This document shows, one piece after another, positions 11,685 to 22,305 of a stretch of 58,824 bases of DNA. The position numbers and the translations under genes are program-made. Origin of the DNA: Vitrella brassicaformis (Eukaryota > Sar > Vitrellaceae); the NCBI GenBank assembly GCA_001179505.1, contig CDMY01000457.1, positions 1 to 58,824 on the forward strand. The letters are read 5' to 3'. Position 1 is the first letter of the stretch. Each line of letters begins with the position of its first letter. Under the pieces are notes generated by a model that worked only from the letters and a program-made list of their open reading frames with translations, was not told where the DNA came from and did no database searches.

Positions 11685-13502
11685 TCACGAAGCAGCCCAG
11701 CCCACAGACGCTGATGCAGATGCAGACGCAGACGCAGACGCCGCCGCGGCCTCGCCACCTGCTGAGATTGCATCAGCTGGCACAAACACGCAGCCATACG
11801 TGCCCCACTTCGTTTGCTGCGTACCTCTGCTGCCCTCTCCGCTGCCATCATCATCAAAGTCCTCAAAGTCGTCCTCCACATCGTCATCATCGCCATCGAA
11901 ATCTGCATTACACACACGGATGATAGAGAAAGGCGTCAACCATCCATCCATCCATCCATCTGTGTATGCCCCTTCCTGGTTCCGAACCGTCGTCGCCGTC
12001 CAGATCGTCGTTGTCGGAATCTGCACCACACACCAACAGCAGTGAAGACAATCCATCCATCCGTCTATCCATCCATTTCCGTGTGTCCTGTGTCCGTACC
12101 GTCGTCACTGTCATCATCCTGCGGCTGCTGTCCCGCTCCCGGTGCGCCGTCAAACAGGATGGCTGAGATGACGGGCCCCAGCACCGCACGCGCCAGCCGA
12201 GTGGACACTGGGAAGCGGTCCTTGAAGGCGGCGCCACCCACACCACACACAGCCGACTCGGTCGTGCAGATGCGGACATCCGCTGCAAAAGAATAAGAGG
12301 AGAGGACAGAGATGAGAGTGAGTGTTGTATGTATGGTGTATGGGATGGACTGACTAGCGAGGGGAGGCCTCGCCGTGGGGATGGCCACCGGATCCCCGAT
12401 AAACATCCATGCGACGAATGAGTGGCCGGCGTCGGTCAGAATGAGATGACGCCGAACTGCGGGCAGAGTGTCGGGGCAGACTGATGCGGTGGTGGTGGTG
12501 CATCCCTCCACTGGTGTGTGGGGGGACTGCGTCAGCAGGTTGTGCAGCCGGTCGTTGTCGACATGGCTAACACACACATAACATACACTCGTATGACGTG
12601 GCAATGCCCACACAGAGTGATGCCCCGCCTCACTGGTCGAGTGATTGGTTCGTTGTGGTCATCGTGTGAGTCGTCTCGAAGTGGTTGAGGGCGATGCTCT
12701 TGACCCACGACGAAACAGACGAGAAGAAAAGCTGACCCGACGGCCGCCAGCCAAAGAGGTCGGAATATGCAATGCGGCTGCCGACGGGCGGGTCGTGCTG
12801 CTGTCGGTGCTGCTGGTAGAGAAAGTCGGGAGGGAGGGGCGGGTCGACGTCGATCTCGAAGCCGTCCTCGTCCTTGACGGCCCGCAGTCTGTTGCCGTGC
12901 TGGAAAAGCTGGAAGGTCGTGTTGTTGCCGAATTGGATGTGGGGGCCGACCATCTTCAGCTGAGCCAACACACGGGGAGCGGCCAAATACGCCTGCACAC
13001 AAAATACACCAACACACCACACACCGATTAAAAGCCATCCTCTCTGCCTTCCTCCCTCCCTCCCTCCCTCCCTCGGTTGGCTTACCGCCTTGTTTGGGTA
13101 TTGGTGCAGATCGCCCGCAGTGAGCCTCACAGGCAGCTGGCAGTTGCCGCACTGCCCTGCCAGCTCAATGGCCTCGCTCGTCTCACTCCAGCCGCCCACC
13201 TCCATCACACACAGCGCCGCCAGCATGTCACCCTTGCCCATCTGCTGGTCGTCGAATGTCAGCAGCTGCTGTCCGTTGGCCGTCCGCCGCAGCCCCGCCT
13301 GTCTGCTGAGCTCATCGTCTGTTGTCCATTGGCTGAGCCGCTGCCGTAGCTGAGACGTTTGGAAGAGCCCTCTCGCCCATTTGCAGGTCTTCCTCAGCCG
13401 CAGGATGTCATTGAGACTGAGAAGGAAGAATGTGCGCCGGCCGACGAGGACGTACTCGACGGGGTGCTGCTGCTGGTTGGGATGCTGCTGGTTGGGCTGC
13501 AT
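11685..13502 (-). CDS. F-box-like protein with acidic and Ala-rich C-terminus
   Basis: The ATG at 13502 opens with an Asn/Gln/Pro-rich start (MQPNQQHPNQQQ). A short Leu-rich helical segment (FLLSLNDILRLRKTCKWARG) follows, of the sort seen at the start of F-box-like proteins. The second exon (about 12990-12650) has LFGWRPSGQLFFSSVSSWVK. Later exons (about 12565 onward) carry SFVAWMFIGDP and CGVGGAAFKDRFPVS. Small acidic exons around 12110, 12020 and 11900 are Asp/Glu/Gly-rich. The last exon ends in an alternating Ala/Ser run and the stop at 11685. Introns are short, with GT donors and CAG acceptors. F-box assignment is tentative: the motif is degenerate and no substrate-binding repeats are recognised. 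A gene on this strand is well supported; its function is not known. Confidence 0.6.
11708..11750. repeat. GCAGAC/GCAGAT hexamer-like repeat coding for Ala-Ser
   Basis: An imperfect tandem repeat lies inside the last exon of the F-box-like gene. Read on the minus strand it gives the alternating Ser-Ala tail. Confidence 0.8.
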
Positions 13503-13625
13503 CACGACCTTCGGGACTGCCCTCCCACAACCGCGAGCTTGAAGCGGAGAGCTGACGAAGCGCTTTTTGCCTTTCCACACGCGGCTGTCCACGCTCTCAC
13601 CACGCGGAAGATCTATGATCGGCGA

Positions 13626-13666
13626 GGTCGTGATCTCCGTGGTCGTGATCTACGGAGATCACGACC
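13626..13666. repeat. Perfect 15-bp inverted repeat (hairpin-forming)
   Basis: The left arm is GGTCGTGATCTCCGT (13626-13640), the right arm is its exact reverse complement (13652-13666), and the loop is 11 nt. The first 11 bases of the left arm are also repeated directly in the loop (13641-13651). It lies about 125 bp upstream of the start of the 11685-13502 gene. Confidence 0.85.
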
Positions 13667-13777
13667 AGAAGGGTGCGTCTGTCTGTCTGATGACGATGCC
13701 TGACTGCATGGCCATCCACTTGTGTGTATGTGTGTGTGTCTGCAAGACCCAGTTGCGCGTGCCTTCGGCACGCCGGC

Positions 13778-14011
13778 CTGGACGAGGATGACCTCCTTTT
13801 GGCGCCTGATGTGTGAGCTATGGTCTAGTCCTCGACCGCCATTCCTCTCCGGCGTGATCGCAGGCAACAGATGTGAGATAGTGATATCAGTGAGTCAGTC
13901 ACTGGATGACACTTCTCCGAGTGTTCTGTGTGCAGGCTGTTGTCAATCGCCGCCCACTTCTTGTATTTGAATGTCTCATTTATCGAGGACCACGCACCAG
14001 CGGCAGCCATA
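13778..14011 (+). pseudogene. Inverted duplicate fragment of the kinase gene's 3' exons
   Basis: This stretch is close to identical, in opposite orientation, to about 15566-15800 of the 14802-18782 gene. It contains both coding pieces (TRMTSF-RLMCELW-SPRPPF and LLSIAA..LYLNVSFIEDHAPA) and the intron between them. The reading frames remain open, but I see no credible start or rest of the gene, so it is a fragment or the tail of an unrecognised gene. Confidence 0.7.
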
Positions 14012-14165
14012 TTCCTGCGGAATGAAGATCTGCTAAGCCAGGTGAGAGCCAACGCCAACAACATGACTTCCTGCCCTACCATATTGGGTGCTGTCCTCGT
14101 GTCTGCAGATCGATTGATCGCGGTCTACGTTTTATATTTCCGAGATCAACATTATCTGAGACAGT

Positions 14166-14266
14166 ATGAGATAGTAGAGATACTGCTTGTGACCATGGGC
14201 CACATCTGAACTGAGAGAGACAGTGTGCCCGAGACTGTGCGATGTGTGTCTGTGACTAATATGGTT
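14166..14266 (+). pseudogene. Duplicated 3' end of NPL4
   Basis: About 100 bases closely match the NPL4 last codons and 3' flank at 10541-10640. Shared segments include GAGATACTGCT, CTGAACTGAGAGAGA and GACTGTGCG followed by TGTGTGTCTGTGACTA. No other NPL4 sequence precedes it. Confidence 0.75.
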
Positions 14267-14801
14267 ATGTGTGCCACTGGAACATGGGACACATAGTGTC
14301 CGCCAAAAACAAAGACGCTTGGAGTCATGAAAATCGGTCAAAGCGCAAGCATTGTACGAGAGAGAAGGGCCAGACTACTGCAGAAAAGCCTTGGCGACGC
14401 AACTCAAACAAACATCGGGATATAAAATGTAGGCAACGATCAGCACTCACTCTCCCTTCTAGGGTGTGTGGTGTGGTGTGGTATGGGTCATGTGTTCCTT
14501 CGAGGGAAGGGTTATCTCCTAGTCGGTCTGGGTCTCGACATGCCATGCGCACATCTAAGGGAACATAATCATGACCAACATACGGGCACATGCAATGAGC
14601 TCCGACGTAAGTGAATGGGTCGCTTGGCTGCCTTACTGATCCTCGATTAACGTGGTGAGCCGTCCGCCTGAACGTCCTGCCTAGCCGACACGCACGGCGC
14701 AAACCTGCCCGGGTGATGGCTCTGAATTCCCCACCATCACCACCGCCCCGGTTGCCGTCACCATAGCCGTCGGCACGGGCGATAACTTGGAGGGCTGCGA
14801 C
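14267..14801. other. Spacer without recognised gene
   Basis: Only short open frames occur. Bases 14681-14801 extend a minus-strand frame past the likely stop of the kinase gene at 14802, but no splice signal requires them. Confidence 0.5.
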
Positions 14802-17800
14802 TCACTCGTGGGGCTGTCCATCTCGGGCGACAGCCCGAGGGGGAATGGGTGGCTCCTCTCGATCAATCAGGCCAGAATGAGGTGACACACACACAAAGGT
14901 CTCGGCTGCCGCAGCGTGCAGCACCTGCACAGACACACAGAGACAGGCACAGAGACACATGAGTGCGCTGCGAGTCCTTTGTGTTTCTCTTCTCTTGACC
15001 CTGCTTTGTACCTGCTGCTGCTCAAATGGATGCGATGTGGCTACAGCTACTCCAGGACCACCAAACGTCTGCATTTGGAGCCACACACGAACACCACAGC
15101 AACATCACTGACAACACCTCTGAGATCTGTGTTTCTGTTGCTATCGTACGTACCGATGCTGGTGGTGCATTGGATGGAGCAGCATGGTCATGTGCCGCAC
15201 AAGGGGCGGCTGCCGACCCATCACCACCATCGCCCCCACCATGACCATCTACGTCCATCTGCTGGCCGTTCGGCGAGGCAGTCTCGACAGCAAAGGGCAC
15301 GGGCGCCGCCCTCTCCTCCCGGCCGGCCGGCCTCAGGCACAGCTCAGGTAAAGGGCACCTGCGTCAACAACACGACAGGAGGCATGAGAAGACCAACACA
15401 AGAGCGCTCTTGAGAACGCAGGGAGGATTCACTTTGCTGCTGTCGCTTCCTTACCGCATTCGTGGCCGCCTCGGCCCCATGGCCGTCAGCACCGGGCACA
15501 CCGACATCCCTCTCGCCCACCCCACTGCCCTCTCCATCTTCCTGCCGTGGCGTCCCACCTGGCGTTGCCGCTGGTGCGTGGTCCTCGATAAATGAGACAT
15601 TCAAATATAAAATGTAGGCGGCGATTGACAACAGCCTGCACACAGAACACTCGGAGAAGTGTCATCAGCTGACTGACTCACTGATGTCACTATCTCACCT
15701 CTGTTGCCTGCGATCGCGCCGAAGAGGAACGGCGGTCGAGGACTAAACCATAGCTCACACATCAGGCGCAAAAAGGAGGTCATCCTCGTCCACGCCGCCT
15801 TGCCGAGCTCGACAGCGTCGCTGTAGATGGCCCAGCAGCTCATGGAGACGTCCTGGTTGGCCGGCCGACCTGACTTCCCAGACGCCTCCTTTGTCGCCTT
15901 TCACCCGTGTCCACCACTCCCACTCGTCGGGTGTGGGGTTGTAGTTCCAGCCCTCCTTGGCCGGACCGCCGTAGCTCACCACCTTGGCGTGCCCCCACTT
16001 GTACGGCACCTGGTCGGCGGGGATGTTGCTGCCGTACATCATGGGCGGGTGGGCCGGGGGCGGGGAGACCACCAGAGGTGGTGCTCGTGTGCTGGAAAGG
16101 TGGGGTGGGGTGGGGTGGGTCGTGAGTGGGGGTTNNNNNNNNNNNNNNNNNNNNNNNNNNNNNNNNNNNNNNNNNNNNNNNNNNNNNNNNNNNNNNNNNN
16201 NNNNNNNNNNNNNNNNNNNNNNNNNNNNNNNNNNNNNNNNNNNNNNNNNNNNNNNNNNNNNNNNNNNNNNNNNNNNNNNNNNNNNNNNNNNNNNNNNNNN
16301 NNNNNNNNNNNNNNNNNNNNNNNNNNNNNNNNNNNNNNNNNNNNNNNNNNNNNNNNNNNNNNNNNNNNNNNNNNNNNNNNNNNNNNNNNNNNNNNNNNNN
16401 NNNNNNNNNNNNNNNNNNNNNNNNNNNNNNNNNNGGGGTGGGTCGTGAGTGGGGGTTGGGCTTGCGGTGGGGGTGGTCTGGGCTGCCTTGATATCCGGCA
16501 GGAGGACGGCCTTCTGGCGTGTGGCTGGTGCGATGGGGGACGGCTCGGGGTTGGGGGTGTTGGGGCCGGGTCGTGACGCGTACGCATCGATCGGCACCTC
16601 TGCAGGCTGGGGGTTTGGCGGCGGTAGTACGGGTGGCTCTGCTGGTGCTGGTGGTGACTCGGGTGAGTCGGGCATGGCGCGATACGACGCCGGGGAGGCG
16701 CCAATATCCCCTGAGGCCATGTCACTGCCGGAATTGTCAGCACCACCTGACACACACGACACATACAGACAGACAGACACAGAGAGGCGAAGAGGCAAGT
16801 GAGATGGATGGATGGATGGATGCCACACACACACAACTCATACAGCACACGTGACTCACCTGCAGCAGCAGCAGCAACATTGCCAGTCGTCTCCATCGGC
16901 TTCTCACTCACTGGTGGCAGGGCGACGGGTACCTGCAGGCTGGTGCCGTTTGCCGTGGCCTCCTTGACCTGGTCCAGCTCCAGCAGCTCCAGCTCCAGCT
17001 CCAGCTCCAGCAGCTCCTGCTCCAGCTCCAGTAGCTGCAGGGCCCAGACCAGCTGGTCTTCTAAGTCTGCGATGGTCCCCCGCTCGCTCTGTCTGCGCCG
17101 CAATCCCTTGGCCGCGGCGCCTCCCACGATCTGCTGCCACTGGCTGAACCACTCGAGCCCCGGGCACGCTGTGAGGACTTCCTCGGGGCGCACGGGCTCG
17201 CCTTTGCGGCAGTCGAGTGGCCGGCCGTCTTGGGTGATGATGGTGGCCGTGTAAGTGGTCCCAGTCGGCCAGCAGCAGCTCCTGGGCCGCCTGAGGCTGC
17301 TCAGCTGCCCCCAGCGCCTTGGCGTCCCTGATGGCGGTCTCCACCTCCCAGTCCGCCCTCATGACGGAGCTAATGGCCCTGGCGATGCCGGTGACGATGG
17401 TCGGCTCCCCGAGCATGAGGGCTTCCGACTTGCCCTCACCCACCAGCAGCCCCTCCGCCCTCAGCTCCTGCCGCGTTCTGTTGAGGCCGGCATTGATGCG
17501 GCCGGTGGCTCCCGCGGCCGCCTCGTCCGCCTCGTCGTCGACCGGCGGCCTTCATGGCCACCCAAATCTCGGGCGACATGTGCCAGTCCGTGCCCTTCGG
17601 AAGCTGCCCTTGGGCGGCTTGGGCGGCCTTGTCCAGGGGCAGCACGACGACGTGGGGGCCCAAGTAGGCTGGTGGTGGTGGTGCGGGGAGGGAGGGGTGA
17701 GGGGTGGGGTGAGGGTATTGGCCAGGTCCAACAGCAGCGTGCCGCCGGCCGAGTCGGACTGCTGCAGCTCACTGCTGGGGCTCCGAAGGGCGGCCTTGGA

Positions 17801-18782
17801 GAGCATGACGTTGTTGTGGAAATGGTCGACACAGAGTGCGTGGGGCATGGCGAGTTTGTGGGCTTTGGCGGTGCACAGGAGGGCCTTGGTGAGCATGCTG
17901 ACGCGCCTCAGCACCTCCTTCCGTGCCTGCGGGCCGATGTTGCCCTTGTCCCTCCTCGCCTTGTCGAACTGCATCACCGTGTCCTGCAGCCAGTCGCTCA
18001 TATCGCTCAACTCGATGAAGTCGTGCTCTTTATCAGCACCACCTACATATCAATCAGAAACACAAAAAGAAATGAGGATCTCGGGCATGTGCGCATCTGT
18101 TTGTGTGTGTTGTGCAAGCAAGCTCATTACCAGACACTAGCTGCATGGCTATCCACAGGGCCGGGATGGCATCCCCTCTCGTGTTGGTGTAGGTGGCGGG
18201 CGACTGCGGGTCCACCTCGGCGGCGTAGAGGTTGACGAACGGAGGCTGGCCGCCGAATTGGCGCATGCGATCAGCCTCCACGCGCAGCTCCCGCGCCACC
18301 TTGGCTGCGTCGACGACCTCCTCGGCCCTGCCCTCCCCCTGGCCGGCACCTCCCTCCCCTGGAACGCTCTCAGAGGCTGCCGCTGCCGTCTCTCTCGCCG
18401 TATCGGTGGCCGTCTGCTCCCCCGTCTCCCCGCTGCCCCTCCCCTCCTCCGACTCAGACACCTCCTCTGACGAACTGCCGCTACTGCTACTGCTGCCCTC
18501 CTCCTCGGACTCGATGTCACCCTGAGGCTCCTCCTCCTCCTCCTCCTCCACCACCACCTCGCCGCATCCGGCGCTGTCCTCCTTGGACTCGTCGTCGTCG
18601 GCGTCATGCCGTAGCCGCCCTATCTTGAAGGCCACCTGGTCCCCACCGCTGCCGTCCTCGCGCGGCAGAACGCCCTTGAGGACGAGTGCCGTCCCGCCGC
18701 TCCCCAGCTCCTCCTTGGCCTTATCATCAAACAAGATTGTGCGGGCGGTGGGCCCTTGGCCGATGACCAGCTTGGCTGACAT
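14802..18782 (-). CDS. Divergent protein kinase with acidic N-lobe insert and Pro-rich region (spans assembly gap)
   Basis: The ATG is at 18782. The N-lobe has a Gly-rich loop (LGSGGTALVLKG) and a VAIK-like lysine (VAFKIG). A Glu/Ser-rich insert (about 18590-18370) follows. The next exon has a degenerate catalytic loop: VDHFHNNV keeps Asp and Asn but lacks the usual Lys. A DFG-like DLA, then GTDWHMSPEIW, stand for the activation segment and APE motif. A Glu/Leu-rich coiled coil (about 17035-16975) and a Pro-rich tract run into the 300-N gap. The C-terminal exons are unrecognised (PYKWGHAKVV, FLRLMCELW, LNVSFIEDHAP). The last exons are about 15069-15016 and from about 14924 to the stop at 14802. 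Oddities: the splice at about 17719 has no GT/GC donor in the right phase, and a +1 shift is needed near 17545. It could be a pseudokinase or hold sequence errors. Confidence 0.6.
16135..16434. other. Assembly gap (300 N) flanked by a 23-bp direct repeat
   Basis: There are exactly 300 N. The 23 bases before the gap (16112-16134) are identical to the 23 bases after it (16435-16457), so the true gap may be zero-length or a tandem repeat. Confidence 0.95.
16974..17035. repeat. CCAGCT-type repeat coding a Glu-Leu coiled coil
   Basis: A tandem CCAGCT/CAGCTC repeat reads on the minus strand as alternating Leu and Glu (ELELELELLELDQ) within the kinase gene. Confidence 0.85.
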
Positions 18783-19460
18783 CGCTCTTTCCTCTTCAAC
18801 GCTCGCCAACGGCTTCTTCAAAATCGCTGCGAGGATCGCTGCCAAACGAGGTGATGGAGAGGAATGAGGCAGACGAATCGTAATTTCGAAAAGAAATTTG
18901 TCCCGTCTCGCGTTCTCGCCGTCGCATTAATTCTCGCCGGCAGGAGGAGAAATACGAGTCCAACCTGTAAACACGCCTCCCTCTCCTAGCGGTTCTCTCT
19001 CTCGCTCACATTGGCAGCGTGTGTGTGTTGTCGCGGCACTTTCAGCCCCTTCGGCACTCTCAGTCGCCCCGCATCTGCTAAATCCCTCCGTTGCGGTGCT
19101 CTGATGAGGCCTTGCACAGTGCATTTCATGACAGACCGACAAACTCTGCCGTCCACACACTCTGCGTCACGCACGTTCCAATTCGCGCGAGAGAGCGAGA
19201 GAAAATCGGCCAGTCGCGAGAGCTCTTCTGAGGGAGGGGGAGAGAGGCAGATGCACCCATTCATGGAGCTGCAGCCATATGGAAGATGACATCTACGCCT
19301 TCTTTCACTACAGTCCCCCATGGAAGATGTATAGAAGGAGTACGTATGTACAAATCGAGCCCGTACACGCCCACGCCCAGCAACCACATGAGTGCATCCA
19401 TCCATCCAGCCAGCCATGCAGAGGGGGGTGTGTATGAAGAAGGAGGGGAGACCAGGCCAG
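18783..19460. other. Upstream region of the kinase gene and 3' flank of the next gene
   Basis: No gene is recognised. The minus frame stays open above 18782 but has no upstream ATG. The rest is low complexity, with GAGAGAGCGAGAGA near 19190 and CCATCCATCC near 19400. Confidence 0.5.
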
Positions 19461-20113
19461 TCAGTTGGTGCCTTCACTGCACGTCGGGGCCTGCTCTGCA
19501 CTCATCCGTGTGTGGCACTCGTACATGGCCTGCTGCAGGTCAGGCGTGGCCTGCTCAATGGCCTGGAGATAGCGGCTCTCGTACCCGCCAAAGTCGCTCT
19601 CGTACCCGGGGCTGGTGAGGTCGTACTTGAGCTTGTCGTCCTTGTGCAGAAGCTTGTTGGCCTCACGCATAGCCCTCTCGCCCGCTGTTACCGTCTGCAC
19701 GAGAGGGACACATACACATCGCACAAAGATGGAAATGCCGTTCATGCCCGTGGCTCACTGCTCACCGATGCTCTGCGCAGCTGGTAGATGCATTTGGCTG
19801 CGTCGGCCTGGATGCTCCTCACCATCATCCTGGCGACGCACTCCTCAGTGCTTGCACAGTCTGACTCTGAGGGAATCAGACTACCCAAAACCTGCCAAAA
19901 CCTGGCTATTGATGAACGGCCGGCGGCCCTCGGAACGGCACACCCGCCCTGATGACCGCTGCGTGGCCCTATGTCGGCAATCGACTCGCCGTGGTTGACG
20001 GACAGCTGCTGCTGGTGGTGGTCCTCATGTGTAAGTGTATGATCAGGGATGCTGTCTGCTGGGCTGTCTGCCGTCGTGCCGCTGGCGGCGAGTCCATGTG
20101 AATCGGCCTCCAT
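19461..20113 (-). CDS. Small chimeric gene starting with a captured RING-gene first exon
   Basis: The two exons (20113-19766 and 19694-19461) join in phase 0 to about 193 aa. The first residues (MEADSHGLAASGTTADS) match the N-termini of the RING proteins (MDADSEGLAASGRTADS in copy A). A second short match (THEDHHQQQ) aligns with a later part of copy B's exon 1, so the exon looks internally deleted. The rest (CVARMMVRSIQADAAKCIY, then YESDFGGYESRYLQAIEQA) has no counterpart in the RING genes and I do not recognise it. The 5' flank carries the same 5'UTR intron and upstream block as the RING genes. It could be a new functional gene or a transcribed remnant; the intact frame and clean splice sites favour the former. 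Confidence 0.6.
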
Positions 20114-20440
20114 GGGCACAAGCGCTCAGGCGGCTATCTACCTGCATGACTCAACGCCAAAACAGATGCACACACATATGACAAGAGAGGTCCTTGCGCT
20201 CAGAAAGGGACGACACTTACAGTAGTCTGTGCGGCCGTCAAGTGGAAGATCTCGGACACAATCCGTCAGAAGGCAACCACCACAGCTGCGCAAAGGCGTT
20301 CCTGCCGTATCGCCAACGAAAAACTCGCGGATTGCCGTATCAGCCAACAGCAATGGTTTGGGGCTGTTTTTCCGTCAATTTGCTGGGGGCGTCTCTCTCT
20401 TCCAAGGGTTGTCTCTCAGCTGTTAGTTGTGTTTCTCGCC
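20114..20440. promoter_or_regulatory. Third copy of the RING-gene divergent promoter with 5'UTR intron
   Basis: The 327 bp between the two divergent starts are homologous to the flanks of both RING genes. They contain the GTAAGT donor (near 20217), the CATGCAG acceptor and a conserved block at about 20255-20300. That block (CAATCCGTCAGAAGGCAACC and following bases) is nearly identical to 56278-56320. Confidence 0.65.
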
Positions 20441-21930
20441 ATGAACAAGTTACCAGAAGAACGCTTTGACGTCCTGTGTGGCTTTCTTGAGCCGCAAGAG
20501 ACAGCTTTTGTTCCGTGCGTGAGCAAAGCGGTACACACCACAATCACGGTGGCTGTGCCGGGGTATCGTATGCGGCGCTTCATCGAGGCTCACCGCGTGA
20601 GAGCTGTGCTGGCCGTGCGGGAGCCCCGCCTGCGCTCAGCCCGCAAGAAACTGACGCCGCTCCTGTACATGCTCGAGAATGCCGGCAACATTATCAGCTG
20701 GCAGCAGGTAATACATGCCCTTTCACCGCATGCATGGCATTGCATACACGCATCCCATCACATGTGTGCGCCTTTGTGTGTCTGTAGGTGCTGATATATG
20801 CCTACGTATGCGGCAGGGTGAAGGAGGTGCCGGTCAAGGTCGGTGAGGACGTGGCCGGGGCAGTGGACAAAGCTGCCTTTGACCGCCGCCCCAAGAGCAT
20901 GCGGCAGCTGTCCCTCTTCAGCCACCATCTGAAGCCGACAAACCACATGCTGCTGACGCCCAAGAAGCTGCCGGGGGGCGGGGTGGGGGAGACGAAGGAC
21001 CGGCTAGGGAGGGATTTCGTTACGGTGTACGCGGCGCCCATCCCCGGCGCTAATCATCGGGACCCCCAGCAACTTGACGACCAGAATCGGCCGCACCTAT
21101 CACCCTCGCACCCGTTCAGCGGCATTCGCCCACTTGTGGGTCCGTGTCTCCTGCCTTTTGAGGAGAACGACCCGCCCGTCGAAGGTAATGTGACGCATTC
21201 AAATGCGACAGGCCTACCTCCTCGGGTTCATGTGCATTCGATGGCTGCCTGCCTGCAGTTGGAGGCGATGACTTTCTCGGAATTCAGAGCGCTGTCGTCC
21301 ATCGGTGGGCAATTGTCGGTGGGCGGGAGACGCCAGCCGAAATACACAGGCGAAATGCAATGAATGTTGTCTGCGCGTGTGCAGGGTGCAGCAGCACTCC
21401 CGCTTCCGTGAGATCTTGACCAGTCCTCACAACAGAACCTCTGTAGGGTTCGCCCGCACACACGCGCTGATAATCAGGTGTGCAGAGGCACGCACAATAC
21501 GCCTGAGGATGCGTGTGAGGATGTGCGCCAGATGTGTGTCTTGATGTATGTATGCAATGCATATGCAGAATCCGGCAGTGCCTTTCTGGGGCTCACAGCG
21601 CCTGACCTCGACCCGCCGGTGGGCGCATCCCGGGCAGGTAAATCTATTATTCGTCGGTCTGCCAAGAACTAACGAGCCAGGACGTCGCATGACGCGCACC
21701 ATTGTCATGGGGGCGCCACGGACCCCGAGGAGCCCTTCGCATGCTACATCGAGCTGACGACGACAGACAACCTGACGGCCCACGACAGCAGCGTGGCCAA
21801 AGTCTATACGACTGAGCTCCCGCAGCCCAACGCTGGTCACGGCGGGCTGGCAGGCGCCTATGCGCAAACGGTGGCTCTGGTGCGACAGGCACTTGGCCTG
21901 CAGGACGCACACGCAATCCTGCGGCTGTGA
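20441..21930 (+). CDS. F-box-like protein, otherwise unknown
   Basis: The ATG at 20441 follows the captured promoter. Residues about 4-40 (LPEERFDVLCGFLEPQETAF, then VPCVSKAVHTTI) fit the F-box pattern of two helices with a late Cys. F-box proteins link SKP1-cullin ligases to substrates. Exon 1 ends near 20707 (ISWQQ); exon 2 starts after TCTGTAG near 20788 (VLIYAYVCGRVKEV) and runs to about 21183. Smaller exons at about 21259-21350, 21385-21476 and 21568-21639 and a last exon from about 21681 lead to a Thr/Ala-rich end (FACYIELTTTDNL, LGLQDAHAILRL) and stop at 21930. The middle is unrecognised and the small exons are uncertain. It is divergent from the chimeric gene. Confidence 0.6.
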
Positions 21931-22305
21931 TGGACGAGAGAGAGGGAGGGAGAGGGAGAGGGAAGCAGACTGCGGATTGCGGGGGTACTGACTGTTGCGT
22001 GTTGATCTTGATGATGGACATGCCTGCATGCATGAGTGATCTGAAGTGATACCCATCAAATCACGCTCAACTCAAACCTCTAATCCCGACCGCACAGGCA
22101 CGCTCCATTGCCTTGTCTCGTTGGGCTGTGGTGGTGTGCGTCGTCGCCAAGATGCATTGGCAGGGCCACACGAGTAGTCAATGCGATTCCGCCATCGATT
22201 CACTAGGTTGACATGAACCACACGCCCATACTTTGTGTCTCCCCCGTGCCCATTCACACTTCCATCGATCCATCGGGCAATCCATCCATCAATTCACACA
22301 TCCAT

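Noticed and set aside
11640-12080. CRISPR-like short repeats
   Set aside because: They are (ATCC)n microsatellites and Ala-Ser codon repeats, with no spacer pattern, in eukaryotic DNA.
14681-14866. Extra C-terminal exon for the kinase gene
   Set aside because: The spliced frame reaches a stop at 14802 after good acceptor sites; this alternative frame lacks an acceptor.
15755-17193. Long frames running through the 300-N gap
   Set aside because: N codons keep frames open artificially, so only the parts outside the gap were used.
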